Below, piece after piece: positions 1-9,072 of a DNA stretch of 64,000 nucleotides. Every line of letters begins with the position of its first letter. The first letter of the stretch is position 1. The stretch is taken from the NCBI RefSeq assembly GCF_003071065.1, contig NZ_QCXX01000005.1, positions 248,001-312,000 of the forward strand, read 5' to 3'. Below the pieces are notes generated by a model, which saw only the letters and a program-made list of their open reading frames with translations, ran no database searches and had not been told where the DNA came from. Both the position numbers and the translations under genes were made by a program. This stretch comes from Sphingobacterium athyrii. Lineage in GTDB: Bacteria; Bacteroidota; Bacteroidia; Sphingobacteriales; Sphingobacteriaceae.

Positions 1-1205
1 CCTCACTTAAGGTGCGTGGTGCCTATGCCAATGTAGCCAGTGATTTTGTCAATGAAACAGCTCAATATGATATTTACAAACTCCTGCCGGCCTATAGTAA
101 TTATGGTCGCTGGGCAAATTCCATGACCGGTGTCACTTATACAGATGTTTTACCGAACCCAGACCTAGTTGCGGAGCGGGTGAAAACGGCGGAAATCGGT
201 CTAGAAACCCGCCTCTTCAACAACCGAATTGGCATAGATCTCGCGGTATTCCGAAATCTGGAAGGCCCACGAATTATTGAACTGGCCACATCTGTAACTT
301 CAGGTGTAAAGGCAAGACAAACCAACGGGTTGACTTTATTGCGAAAAGGGATCGAGCTGAGCATCGATGCGACAGCCATCCAACGTGAACACTTCAGCTG
401 GAATGTATCGGTCAACGCCTCGACCAATCACGCCTGGCTACATGATATCGATGGCCATCAGACCCGCTCAGGCGACGTCCGTATCGGGGAACGCTGGGAC
501 AGCTTCTATGTCAATGACTTTCAGCGCGATGAAAAAGGAAACATGATTGTAGGAACCAACGGTCTTCCGGCCTATAATCCCTATGTCAGCAAGATCGGAT
601 ACAGCGACAATAAGTTTACAGCGAGCATCAGCAACAGCTTCCGCTACCGCGATTTCAACTTTAGCTTTCTTGTTGACGGCCGTTTTGGAGGACTGATCAA
701 AAATGTGCAGGATGCCAAACAATGGGGGTCAGGAACTCATCCCGAATCGGCCAGCGCCTATCGCCTAAAAGATTGGGAAAACAGAGACAACAAGGATTAC
801 AAAGGTTCGGTTATGACCGAGGGATTAAAAATTGTCAAAGGGCAATTGAGCACAGACCAAGATGGCAAAATAATTTCCGACACACGGGAGTTTGCATCAA
901 ATGATATCCCCGTTTTATGGCAAAACTGGGCCACCAACTATTATCAGTCCGGACCCATCACGGCAAAAGACCGGACATTTGTCAAATTACGGGAAATTGT
1001 CCTCAGCTACAACCTGCCGGCCGGTTTACTGAAAAACTCTGGCTTTTTGCGTAGTGCAAGCGTATCCTTAGTAGGTCGAAATCTACTGTACTTTACCGGA
1101 AAAGGTACGCGAAACATGGATCTGGATCAATTTACCGCCGCCAGTTCTGATTACCAGACTCCATCGGTAAAGAGCTTTGGTCTAAATTTTAATGCAACTT
1201 TTTAA
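1..1205 (+). CDS. SusC/RagA-type TonB-dependent receptor, C-terminal part (partial)
   Basis: Outer-membrane importer of the SusC family; only about the last 400 residues lie in the window. The reading frame is open to the left edge (codons run from position 3), so the GTG at 12 is an internal codon and not a start. The segment is rich in alternating beta-strand sequence and carries typical SusC barrel features: NPDLVAERVKTAEIGLETRL near the start, KLREIVLSYNLPAGLL and SLVGRNLLYFTGKG near the end. It finishes with an aromatic Phe, the usual last residue of a beta-barrel protein. The next gene, 30 nt downstream, encodes a SusD-like lipoprotein, which completes the usual pair that binds and imports an oligosaccharide or peptide. 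The substrate cannot be told from this fragment. Confidence 0.93.
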   Translation, partial: SLKVRGAYANVASDFVNETAQYDIYKLLPAYSNYGRWANSMTGVTYTDVLPNPDLVAERVKTAEIGLETRLFNNRIGIDLAVFRNLEGPRIIELATSVTSGVKARQTNGLTLLRKGIELSIDATAIQREHFSWNVSVNASTNHAWLHDIDGHQTRSGDVRIGERWDSFYVNDFQRDEKGNMIVGTNGLPAYNPYVSKIGYSDNKFTASISNSFRYRDFNFSFLVDGRFGGLIKNVQDAKQWGSGTHPESASAYRLKDWENRDNKDYKGSVMTEGLKIVKGQLSTDQDGKIISDTREFASNDIPVLWQNWATNYYQSGPITAKDRTFVKLREIVLSYNLPAGLLKNSGFLRSASVSLVGRNLLYFTGKGTRNMDLDQFTAASSDYQTPSVKSFGLNFNATF

Positions 1206-1235
1206 AGGTTTTAACACATCAAGATATTTTTCAAT

Positions 1236-2723
1236 ATGAAATACTTTAAATCAGTCTTACTCTTACTTCTCTTCGGTAGCACAATGAGCTCCTGTAAAAA
1301 AATCGAAGACCTACAAAAGGATCCTGCAGCCGTCTATGATCCTGCGCCAAAGCTGCTGTTTACAGGTATATTGATGCGGTCGCATGATGCTCCCTGGAGC
1401 GAAGACCACCGCTATAACCAGTACATGACCCAAAATGAAGCCTATTATACCGGACAGCCATATAGCTGGACGACAGGTTCTTTTGACACACCTTATGGCG
1501 TGCTGCGGGATGTCTATCGGATGGAAATCGAAGCAGCCAAAACACCTGAACCGGGAGCTGTTTACCTCACGTTAGCTAAATTCTTCAAGGCCTACTTCTT
1601 TGCCCGGACGACCGAAATGTTTGGCGATATCCCAATGGCAGATGCCTTGCAGGGTGAGACCGGCAACAACTTTGCTCCCCGGTACAATACGCAGCTGGAA
1701 GTATATCAGCAAATACTATCCTGGCTAGAGGAAGCCAATACCGAACTGGCCGGTTTCAAGGAAAAAGGCACCCTAATCGACGGTGATTTCTTTTACAACG
1801 GAAAGACGGAACAATGGCAAAAGCTAGTCAACTCCCTGAAATTGCGCATCCTGATAGGCCTGAGCAAACGTGCAGAGGATAGCCCCGCATTACGCATTAA
1901 GGAGCGGTTCGCAGAACTGTTGGCCAATCCTTCCAAGTTTCCGCTGATCCTGGATAATCGGGACAATTTCCAGCTGCAATACAATTCCATCAATACATAT
2001 CCGCTCTGGCCGACTGACGGTGTAGTTATCAAAAAAGATGTGCGCAATACACTGGGTGCAACTTATCTGGACATCTTAAAAACAACCCGGGACCCACGGT
2101 TGTTGATTCAGGCGCTTCCGGCCTCTGCTTTACCTTTGGATCCGGCAAAACCTTTCGAGGCCTATCAGGGCGGCAAGACGGGCGATCTACAAAGCACACT
2201 CTTGAAACAAGCAACGGAGGGACAACTTTCCATGATCAATTTTGACTTTTGGCTCGCTTCACCTTCAGGATTACCATCCATTCAGCTCGGCGCCTCCGAA
2301 GTGCAGTTTGCGCTTGCAGAAGGGATCAACCGCGGCTGGAGCAATGCAGATGCCAAGATCCGATTTGAAGCCGGCATAACGCAGTCCATGCAGTTTTATG
2401 GTGTTTCCTCAGAAAAGATTGAAGCCTTTTTAAAAGGTTATCCTTACAAAGGGAATAATTCCGAAGGCCTGAAACAGATCCTCACACAGAAGTATGTTGC
2501 TTTCTTTGAGAATTCGGGCAAACAGGCCTTCTTTGAGCAACGACGTACCGGTATCCCTGAGTTTGATGTAGGTCCGGCAAATGCCAACAACAACCAGATC
2601 CCCAAACGGTGGGCCTATCCCAAAAATGAATATAGCACCAACGAAAACAATTTAAAAGAGGCCCTGCAACGTCAGTTTAACGGATCGGATACACAGAATG
2701 ATGTCATCTGGTCTATCAAATAA
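1236..2723 (+). CDS. SusD/RagB-like outer-membrane lipoprotein (SusD-like 2 type)
   Basis: Surface lipoprotein that forms the lid of the SusC channel and binds the nutrient. The first 20 residues are a lipoprotein signal peptide ending in a lipobox with Cys20 (STMSSC), followed by acidic and polar sequence. The 495-residue length and the blocks around residues 60-130 (YNQYMTQNEAYYTG, AKFFKAYFFARTTEMFGDIP) match the SusD-like group found in Sphingobacteria, with TPR-like helices. The C-terminal block FFEQRRTGIPEFDVGPANAN is also typical. It lies 30 nt after the SusC gene and is clearly its partner. A strong hairpin terminator sits 140 nt downstream. Confidence 0.92.
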   Translation: MKYFKSVLLLLLFGSTMSSCKKIEDLQKDPAAVYDPAPKLLFTGILMRSHDAPWSEDHRYNQYMTQNEAYYTGQPYSWTTGSFDTPYGVLRDVYRMEIEAAKTPEPGAVYLTLAKFFKAYFFARTTEMFGDIPMADALQGETGNNFAPRYNTQLEVYQQILSWLEEANTELAGFKEKGTLIDGDFFYNGKTEQWQKLVNSLKLRILIGLSKRAEDSPALRIKERFAELLANPSKFPLILDNRDNFQLQYNSINTYPLWPTDGVVIKKDVRNTLGATYLDILKTTRDPRLLIQALPASALPLDPAKPFEAYQGGKTGDLQSTLLKQATEGQLSMINFDFWLASPSGLPSIQLGASEVQFALAEGINRGWSNADAKIRFEAGITQSMQFYGVSSEKIEAFLKGYPYKGNNSEGLKQILTQKYVAFFENSGKQAFFEQRRTGIPEFDVGPANANNNQIPKRWAYPKNEYSTNENNLKEALQRQFNGSDTQNDVIWSIK

Positions 2724-2860
2724 ACAAAATCAATACGATCGATTGTCCCATTCAATTTATTCAGCTTCTTCCCCCCTAGCCTTTTCCAGCTTAGAAGCCT
2801 TTACAAAGAAGAAATTAAGAAATGGTGAGGACCTGAAAAGTAGTATAAGCTGATATAAAA

Positions 2861-2896
2861 AAAGCCCTCGAAATAGTATTTCGAGGGCTTTTTTTA
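2861..2896. terminator. Bidirectional intrinsic terminator
   Basis: A near-perfect stem (AAAGCCCTCGAAA paired with TTTCGAGGGCTTT) is flanked by A-run and T-run, so it can stop transcripts from the SusD gene on the plus strand and from typA on the minus strand. Confidence 0.85.
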
Positions 2897-2913
2897 TAAT
2901 CTTTAGTTACCTA

Positions 2914-4719
2914 CTATTGGAATTTTTTCGCGTTTACTTTACGCTCATTTTCTGTCAAGTAGATTTTACGCAAACGGATAGATTGTGGTGTAACCTCAAT
3001 GTATTCGTCGGCTTGGATATATTCCATAGATTCTTCCAGAGAGAATTTAATTGCCGGTGCGATACGAGTGTTATCATCTGTACCAGATGCACGCATATTT
3101 GTCAATTGTTTACCTTTAACGATGTTAATCGTTAAGTCATTGTCACGGATGTGCTCTCCTAAGATTTGTCCTTCATAAATATCCACACCTGGATCAACGA
3201 AGAACTTACCTCTATCTTGTAACTTATCAATAGAGTAAGCAGTTGTTGTACCTTTATCCAAAGAGATCAATACACCATGCAAACGTCCAGGAATTGTTCC
3301 TCTCCAAGGCTCGTATCCTTTCAGACGGTGTGCCATAACAGCCTCTCCAGCTGTAGCAGTCAATACGTTGTTACGCAGACCGATGATACCACGAGAAGGA
3401 ATTTCGAACTCAAGATGCTGCATTTCACCTTTCGTTTCCATCACTAAAAGCTCACCCTTACGTTGTGTTACCAACTCAATTACTTTACCAGAAACTTCTG
3501 CAGGAACATCAACAACCAACACCTCGATAGGCTCACATTTCTTACCGTCGATCTCTTTCAAGATTACTTGAGGTTGACCTACTTGTAATTCGTAACCTTC
3601 GCGACGCATTGTTTCAATCAATACAGATAAGTGAAGGATACCACGTCCATAGACCAACCAAGCGTCCGGAGATTCAGTAGGAACGACACGTAATGCCAAG
3701 TTCTTCTCTAATTCTTTTTGTAAACGATCGTGAATATGTCTAGAAGTAACCAATTTACCTTCTTTACCAAAGAATGGGGAGTTATTGATTGTGAACAACA
3801 TGTTCATCGTCGGCTCATCAATGCTGATAACTTCCAATTGTTCCGGGTTGTCAAAATCTGCGATTGTATCACCGATATCGAAACCTTCGATACCAACAAC
3901 AGCACAAATATCACCACATTTAACTTCCTGTACACGGCGACGGCCCAAACCTTCAAACGTGTGCAGTTCTTTTACACGTGATTTTACGATCTTACCATCA
4001 CGTTTTACCAACGAGATTGGCTGACCTTCTTTAATCGTACCACGAGCTACACGACCGATAGCAATACGTCCTACGAACGTAGAGTAATCCAACGATGTAA
4101 TCTGCATTTGTAATGTACCTTCAACAAATGGCGAAGGCGGGAAGTGATTGATGATCGCATCTAATAGTTCAGACACATCTTCTTTCTTTTCTTTCCAATC
4201 TGTTGACATCCAACCATGTTTGGAAGAACCATATAATACTGGAAATGCTAATTGCTCCTCTGTCGCATCAAGGCTAAAGAATAAGTCAAATACATTTTCG
4301 TATACCTCTTCTGGGCGACAGTTTTCTTTGTCCACTTTATTGACAACAACCAAAGGTTTCAAACCTAAGGATAATGCTTTTTGTGTAACGAAACGTGTTT
4401 GCGGCATTGGGCCTTCGAAAGCATCCACCAGCAATACAACACCATCAGCCATTTTCAATACACGCTCAACCTCACCACCGAAATCGGCGTGACCAGGTGT
4501 ATCAATAACGTTAATTTTTACTCCTTTATATTCAACAGAAACGTTTTTAGCGACAATAGTAATACCGCGTTCACGTTCTAAATCGTTATTATCCAGAATT
4601 AAATCACCTGTACCATCATTGTCTCTAAAAAGATTTGTGAAGTGTAAGATTTTGTCTACCAACGTAGTTTTACCGTGATCGACGTGAGCGATAATCGCTA
4701 TGTTTCTAATATTTTGCAT
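2914..4719 (-). CDS. typA: Ribosome-associated translational GTPase TypA/BipA
   Basis: Translational GTPase of the EF-G-like family that binds the 70S ribosome and assists 50S assembly and stress adaptation. The G domain is complete: P-loop AHVDHGKTTL at residues 11-20, switch region with RERGITIVAKN, DTPGHADFGGE (G3) and NKVDKE (G4). Domain II, EF-G-like domain III/V and the TypA-specific C-terminal domain follow (SRGIIGLRNNVLTATAGEAV is diagnostic). The 601-residue length is usual. The gene is alone in its transcription unit; a TATCTTTG -7 box lies 33 nt before the ATG within an inverted repeat. Confidence 0.97.
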   Translation of the reverse strand: MQNIRNIAIIAHVDHGKTTLVDKILHFTNLFRDNDGTGDLILDNNDLERERGITIVAKNVSVEYKGVKINVIDTPGHADFGGEVERVLKMADGVVLLVDAFEGPMPQTRFVTQKALSLGLKPLVVVNKVDKENCRPEEVYENVFDLFFSLDATEEQLAFPVLYGSSKHGWMSTDWKEKKEDVSELLDAIINHFPPSPFVEGTLQMQITSLDYSTFVGRIAIGRVARGTIKEGQPISLVKRDGKIVKSRVKELHTFEGLGRRRVQEVKCGDICAVVGIEGFDIGDTIADFDNPEQLEVISIDEPTMNMLFTINNSPFFGKEGKLVTSRHIHDRLQKELEKNLALRVVPTESPDAWLVYGRGILHLSVLIETMRREGYELQVGQPQVILKEIDGKKCEPIEVLVVDVPAEVSGKVIELVTQRKGELLVMETKGEMQHLEFEIPSRGIIGLRNNVLTATAGEAVMAHRLKGYEPWRGTIPGRLHGVLISLDKGTTTAYSIDKLQDRGKFFVDPGVDIYEGQILGEHIRDNDLTINIVKGKQLTNMRASGTDDNTRIAPAIKFSLEESMEYIQADEYIEVTPQSIRLRKIYLTENERKVNAKKFQ

Positions 4720-4748
4720 CTAGCAAGTAAATTTGTTTTTAAATTCAG

Positions 4749-4773
4749 GGTGCAAAGATAAACATTTTGCACC
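4749..4773 (-). promoter_or_regulatory. typA promoter with inverted repeat over the -7 box
   Basis: On the minus strand the Bacteroidota -7 element TATCTTTG (4753-4760) overlaps one arm of a perfect 8-bp inverted repeat, GGTGCAAA (4749-4756) and TTTGCACC (4766-4773), with a 9-bp spacer. The predicted leader is about 30 nt. The repeat could be an operator; that is inference. Confidence 0.55.
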
Positions 4774-4797
4774 ACAAAATTTATAACTATGTGTATT

Positions 4798-5988
4798 TTA
4801 TTTAATTACACCTAATTCTTTGCCTACTTTGGTAAAGGCAGTAATCGCTTTATCCAAGTGTGCAAGCTCATGTCCTGCCGAAATCTGCACACGGATACGG
4901 GCTTTTCCCTGAGGTACAACAGGATAGTAGAAACCGATCACATAGATACCTTCGTCCAACATTTTAGCCGCAAACTCTTGTGCAAGTTTCGCGTCATAGA
5001 GCATCACAGGGACGATCGGATGGAAACCCGGCTTGATATCAAATCCTGCTTCCGTCATTTTTTCACGGAAATATTTCGTGTTGGATTCCAGTTTGTCACG
5101 CAAGGTTGTCGTCTCACTCAACATATCTAATACCGCAACAGAAGCGCCTGCAATCGCCGGTGCCAAGGTATTTGAAAATAAATATGGGCGCGAACGCTGA
5201 CGTAACAAATCAATGATCTCTTTTTTACCGGACGTGAAACCACCAGAGGCGCCACCAAGGGCTTTACCGAGGGTTCCGGTAATGATATCTACACGATCTA
5301 TTACATTGAAAAGTTCGTGTGTACCACGGCCGGTAGCACCGATGAAACCTGTACAATGGGATTCATCGATCATCACCAAAGCCTGGTATTTGTCCGCTAG
5401 ATCACAGATCTTGTCCAATGGCGCTACTGATCCGTCCATGGAGAATGCACCATCGGTAACGATGATTTTGTGTCTTGCTCCTGAGGCTGCCTGCAACTGT
5501 GCTTCTAAATCTGCCATATCCGCATTTTTATAGCGGAAACGTTGTGCTTTACACAAACGTACACCATCGATGATCGAAGCGTGGTTCAGCTCATCAGAGA
5601 TAATTGCATCCTCCGCACCGAACAAAGGTTCGAAAACACCACCATTTGCGTCGAATGCCGCCGCATATAAAATCGTATCTTCCGTTCCTAAGAACTGGGA
5701 AATTTTTGCTTCTAATTCTTTATGTACATCTTGTGTTCCACAGATAAAACGTACCGAAGACATTCCATATCCGTAAGTGTCAATCGCTTTCTTCGCAGCT
5801 TCGATTACTTTTGGGTGCGAGGACAGGCCCAAATAATTGTTTGCGCAGAAATTGACCACTTCTTGTCCTGTGCTCACTTTAATGTCAGCTCCCTGAGGAG
5901 TAACGATCACTCGTTCTTGTTTATACAATCCCGCTTCTTTGATTGCATCCAATTCCTTTTGTAAAACTGGTTGTAATGTATTGTACAT
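4798..5988 (-). CDS. kbl: Glycine C-acetyltransferase (2-amino-3-ketobutyrate CoA ligase)
   Basis: PLP enzyme of the alpha-oxoamine synthase family. It converts 2-amino-3-oxobutyrate and CoA to glycine and acetyl-CoA in threonine breakdown. The 396-residue length equals E. coli Kbl. Visible signatures are NNYLGLSSHPKV (about 51-62), the substrate region YGYGMSSVRFICGTQDVHKE (about 72-91), DESHCTGFIG and the PLP lysine K242 in TGTLGKALGGASGG. The closely related serine palmitoyltransferase and KAPA synthase are less likely because the RFICGTQDVHKELE block is specific for Kbl. No threonine dehydrogenase gene is adjacent. No Shine-Dalgarno sequence precedes the ATG, only an A/T-rich leader. Confidence 0.93.
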   Translation of the reverse strand: MYNTLQPVLQKELDAIKEAGLYKQERVIVTPQGADIKVSTGQEVVNFCANNYLGLSSHPKVIEAAKKAIDTYGYGMSSVRFICGTQDVHKELEAKISQFLGTEDTILYAAAFDANGGVFEPLFGAEDAIISDELNHASIIDGVRLCKAQRFRYKNADMADLEAQLQAASGARHKIIVTDGAFSMDGSVAPLDKICDLADKYQALVMIDESHCTGFIGATGRGTHELFNVIDRVDIITGTLGKALGGASGGFTSGKKEIIDLLRQRSRPYLFSNTLAPAIAGASVAVLDMLSETTTLRDKLESNTKYFREKMTEAGFDIKPGFHPIVPVMLYDAKLAQEFAAKMLDEGIYVIGFYYPVVPQGKARIRVQISAGHELAHLDKAITAFTKVGKELGVIK

Positions 5989-6278
5989 AATTCGAATTTA
6001 TTTTTTTATACAATATTACAGTTTTTTCACTGGAATAAATTGCATTCCTTCCCGGGATAGGGGTTATTCACGGAGAATTCACCTCAAATCAATGTTTTGA
6101 TAACATTAAACCGTTTGCACAAATTTGCGTTCCGCAGTGATTTCTTTCCTTTTGCAACGAATAATGGAACAATCAAGAAGGAGATAACAGACAAACTGCA
6201 TTGGATTTCCGGCAGCATGACTGTGGAGCAACTACCGGAGCGATACAGGTCACAACTGTTATTTAATGCAGATTCGGT
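5989..6278. other. Intergenic region without a supported gene
   Basis: About 290 bp between kbl and the permease gene. A 63-codon plus-strand frame here (from TTG 6097) overlaps the end of the permease gene and has no recognisable protein features, so it is not called. No tRNA-like or clear terminator structure was seen. Confidence 0.5.
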
Positions 6279-7526
6279 TTATTCGTAACGCAGGGCATCC
6301 ACCGGATCTAATTTTGAAGCTTTTGATGCCGGATAATAACCAGACAACATCCCCACAAGACCACATACTGCAAATCCGAGAATAATAGCAGCCCAAGGGA
6401 TAATAAAGGATGTCCCCAGTTGAAGGGCCAACAAATTACCGATCAGGATGCCGATAAATATACCCGCGACACCGCCCATCATACAGATGACAATGGCTTC
6501 CATCAAAAACTGCTTGCGTATCACACTGGGCGTAGCACCTATTGCCTTCCGAATGCCGATCTCCCTTGTCCGTTCAGTAACCGACACCAGCATGATATTC
6601 ATCAGTCCGATGGATGCACCAACAAGAGTGATAAAGGCAATCACGACTGCCCCTAAGGTCACCATCGCCATATTCTGCATCAGCATTTGTGCTACTGCAT
6701 CGGATTTGGTAATCTCAAAATCATTGGACTGTCTTGCAGATAGCCCGCGAATATTCCGAAATACAATAGAGGCCTCACCGATCGCTGCTTCCAAACGCAT
6801 TGGGTCATTGGAGGATACCGTGATCACATAGGATGGCTCTACGACCTGCATGACCGATCTTGCTTTTACCAGGGGAATAAAACAGGCTCTATCACCGCCC
6901 ATACCTGCAGAGGAACCTTTGCTTTTTAGCACTCCGATGACCTGGTATCGGATATTATTGACCGTAATAAATTGTCCAATCGGGTCAATGATTTCGCCAA
7001 AGAGCATTTTACTGACCTCACTACCGATGATAATCACGGCCCCACCGGTCTCTACATCCCGGACGGAGAAATTACGCCCTTCATTGACGATGTAGCCCGA
7101 GGTCTGAAGATAATTTTCATCGGTACCAATAAGGCCGATATTAGGGTTTGTCTTTTTCGATTGAAATTTTGCGGTCGAATTCCAGGTTACATTGGCACTG
7201 ATGGATGTCGTCGCATTAAAATGAAAGTTCTGTTTGAACCTTGCCGCTTGGGCATAGGTAATATTGGCAAATACCTTAGACCGTGTACCTCCCGTACCGA
7301 TCTGCACATTGATCCCCCTATTCCGTATATTGAATGAATTGGATCCCATGGAAGAAAAGGAATCCGTTAAGGAGTTTTTCATGGCATCAATAGATGTCAA
7401 TACACCGATCAGGGCCATCATCCCTATCGCTATGATCAATGCCGTTAAAAATGTCCGCAACTTGTTGCCTACAATGGATTGCAGTGCAAGTTTTACGTTT
7501 TCAACATAAGACATTTTTACGGACAT
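6279..7526 (-). CDS. MacB/FtsX-like ABC transporter permease
   Basis: Inner-membrane permease of the MacB type (mechanotransmission ABC family). Layout: N-terminal MacB periplasmic core domain after a first membrane helix at about residues 20-45 (NKLRTFLTALIIAIGMMALI), a large periplasmic domain to about 285, then an FtsX domain with three helices at about 290-310, 335-365 and 375-400. The motif NIMLVSVTERTREIGIRKAIGA before the last helices is the hallmark of this family (cited here from about residue 312). No ATPase or membrane-fusion gene is adjacent, so its partner must be encoded elsewhere. Start may be the ATG at 7514 (MSYVENVKLAL), which fits the family better than the ATG at 7526. Substrate unknown. 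Confidence 0.9.
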   Translation of the reverse strand: MSVKMSYVENVKLALQSIVGNKLRTFLTALIIAIGMMALIGVLTSIDAMKNSLTDSFSSMGSNSFNIRNRGINVQIGTGGTRSKVFANITYAQAARFKQNFHFNATTSISANVTWNSTAKFQSKKTNPNIGLIGTDENYLQTSGYIVNEGRNFSVRDVETGGAVIIIGSEVSKMLFGEIIDPIGQFITVNNIRYQVIGVLKSKGSSAGMGGDRACFIPLVKARSVMQVVEPSYVITVSSNDPMRLEAAIGEASIVFRNIRGLSARQSNDFEITKSDAVAQMLMQNMAMVTLGAVVIAFITLVGASIGLMNIMLVSVTERTREIGIRKAIGATPSVIRKQFLMEAIVICMMGGVAGIFIGILIGNLLALQLGTSFIIPWAAIILGFAVCGLVGMLSGYYPASKASKLDPVDALRYE

Positions 7527-7579
7527 ACGGCGATTTTTATTATTTGCAGATGAAAATACTGTTATTCCTCCACAAAACC

Positions 7580-7618
7580 AAAAGGCAATTTATTTCATTA
7601 GAATAAATTGCCTTTTTT
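7580..7618. terminator. Hairpin terminator
   Basis: A 15-bp perfect stem, AAAAGGCAATTTATT (7580-7594) with its complement at 7602-7616, lies 80 nt beyond the stop of the DUF2147 gene. The T-run is stronger on the plus strand, so its use for the minus-strand gene is likely but not certain. Confidence 0.6.
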
Positions 7619-7700
7619 ATACCAGATCAACGCCGACAAGAAGATGGCCATTAACTTGGTAAGATCTTACTTTCAACTACTTTAAACTATAACACAACGA

Positions 7701-8126
7701 TTAATTGATCCTTTTCCAGGTCTCCGTCCGGCCGAGTAAACTAACCCCTACATAACCACGTATGTCGAGTTTGTCCCCTTTTAAAGTCATTTTACAGCTA
7801 TAGGTTTTCCCTGTTTTGGGATCATAGATCTTCCCATCTTCATAGGTATTTCCATCTTTTTCAAAATTGGTCAAGATCTCCAATCCCTGAACTGCCCGGC
7901 CCTGAAGCGCCTTGTCTGGGTTTTTAATATCTTTCTTGGGCTGTCCGGCTTCATTATTTGGAAATTTAAGCCAATAAAGCTTACCAAAAAATTTGTCCCC
8001 TTTTTTATAAATCTCCACACGGCCCTCGCCGCTTGGGTTTTCCCACTTTCCGATAATCGGATCTGTTTGCGCAAACAATGTTACTGTAACAAGCAACATG
8101 ATGAATGACATCATAATTTTCTTCAT
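7701..8126 (-). CDS. DUF2147 family exported protein
   Basis: Small secreted protein of 141 residues. Residues 1-20 are a cleavable signal peptide (MKKIMMSFIMLLVTVTLFAQ). The mature part has the DUF2147 pattern: IIGKWENPSGEGRVEIYKKG at its start, then GKLYWLKFPN, KNPDKALQGRAVQGLEIL, DGKIYDPKTGKTYSCKMTLK and a final RGYVGVSLLGRTETWKR. The family is a beta-rich, lipocalin-like domain common in Bacteroidota and Proteobacteria; its function is not established. The gene stands alone, with 410 bp to the divergent small-membrane-protein gene. Confidence 0.88.
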   Translation of the reverse strand: MKKIMMSFIMLLVTVTLFAQTDPIIGKWENPSGEGRVEIYKKGDKFFGKLYWLKFPNNEAGQPKKDIKNPDKALQGRAVQGLEILTNFEKDGNTYEDGKIYDPKTGKTYSCKMTLKGDKLDIRGYVGVSLLGRTETWKRIN

Positions 8127-8537
8127 TGGTCTATATTTTTATGAATTTATTTTACCATTTTTTTGCCTATCTCTCAAATCGCCTATCTCCAAAAGATTCT
8201 AGAGAAAAAATAAAACCGTCTAACCAATTCCAATGGAGTCCAGCGAATTAAAGCGTGTGGACTTATAAGTTAAATATACAAAATATTTACTATGCTTGCA
8301 TATATTTATTTTCCATATTCCCTACTGATTTAAATAGAAAAATGAGTTGATTCCTGTTTGCCCCAATATCGGCAGATAAAAGAGAGACTCGATTTTCCAT
8401 GTATAAAGCCAGCTTGGGGTTCGAAGGTTGTTTGGTATGAGAAAAAGGCGAAGAAAGGGACCGAAACTTTGGCATTGCGTTTGCACGATAGTTATTATAT
8501 TATTACTTTATTCACTGTTTATAAATTAGCACATATT
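8127..8537. other. Intergenic region between divergent genes
   Basis: About 410 bp that must hold the promoters of the DUF2147 gene and of the small membrane protein. A TTTG at 8478-8481 followed after 19-20 nt by TATTACTTTA is a weak candidate promoter for the latter. Open frames here on both strands have no recognisable protein character. Nothing else stands out. Confidence 0.4.
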
Positions 8538-8879
8538 ATGAAATTTATTATTAGTCTTCTACTTACCGGCGTAGTCGTCGCAGTTGCTTGTTGGATTGTT
8601 CCAGGTGCACATGTCGCAGGATTCGGCTGGGCTATTGTCGCGGGGTTGGTCATCGGATTTGTCAATGCAACCGTAGGTTCAATTTTGAGATTGTTCACTT
8701 TTCCATTAAACTGGCTTACGCTTGGGCTGGTTTCCTTTATTATCACCGTTTTAATGGTATTACTTTCAGACTCGCTCCTTGGATCCAAATTTGATGTCGA
8801 TGGATTTTGGACAGCAGCATTGTTCGCCATCGTCGTTGCCGTATTGGAAATGATCGTCGGAAGCACTTCAAAAGACTAA
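8538..8879 (+). CDS. Small integral membrane protein, PF04020 (phage holin family, MvaA/YvlD-like)
   Basis: Predicted 113-residue membrane protein with four hydrophobic helices (about 3-21, 28-48, 57-78, 88-108). The pattern GLVIGFVNATVGSILRLFTF followed by PLNWLTLGLVSFIITVLM is characteristic of the PF04020 family, which is named after a holin but is widespread in chromosomes without phage. The frame is open upstream to 8358, but the ATG at 8538 is chosen because it begins exactly at the family N-terminus (MKFIISLLLTG). Function unknown. A hairpin terminator follows directly. Confidence 0.85.
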   Translation: MKFIISLLLTGVVVAVACWIVPGAHVAGFGWAIVAGLVIGFVNATVGSILRLFTFPLNWLTLGLVSFIITVLMVLLSDSLLGSKFDVDGFWTAALFAIVVAVLEMIVGSTSKD

Positions 8880-8899
8880 AATTATATAATTATATATAT

Positions 8900-8936
8900 A
8901 AAAGGCTGTTTTCCGATTGGGGGAGGCAGCCTTTTT
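8900..8936 (+). terminator. Intrinsic terminator
   Basis: Stem AAAGGCTG with CAGCCTTT around a 14-nt loop, followed by a T-run, 20 nt after the stop of the small membrane protein gene. Confidence 0.75.
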
Positions 8937-9030
8937 CGATATCAACAGGAATGATGATCTCCAGACAGAAAGGCTATTTCTAAAGCTGTTTATGCGCTAT
9001 TTTAATTCCCCTTCCCTCGCTTTTTAAGCT

Positions 9031-9047
9031 TAAAATAGCTAAATTTA
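9031..9047 (+). promoter_or_regulatory. Candidate promoter element of the P-type ATPase gene
   Basis: TAAAATAGCTAAATTTA, 25 nt before the ATG, containing the -7-like TAAATTTA; nearly identical to the element before the GH20 gene at 19247. Confidence 0.38.
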
Positions 9048-9072
9048 AATTATTTAACAGATCCTCCGATAT

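Noticed and set aside
4148..4492. 114-codon plus-strand frame opposite typA
   Set aside because: Ser/Thr-rich shadow of the highly conserved typA gene.
6097..6288. 63-codon plus-strand frame
   Set aside because: TTG start, overlaps the permease gene end, no protein-like features.
8538..8879. Phage origin of the PF04020 (holin-named) protein
   Set aside because: No other phage gene is nearby and the family is common in chromosomes outside prophages.
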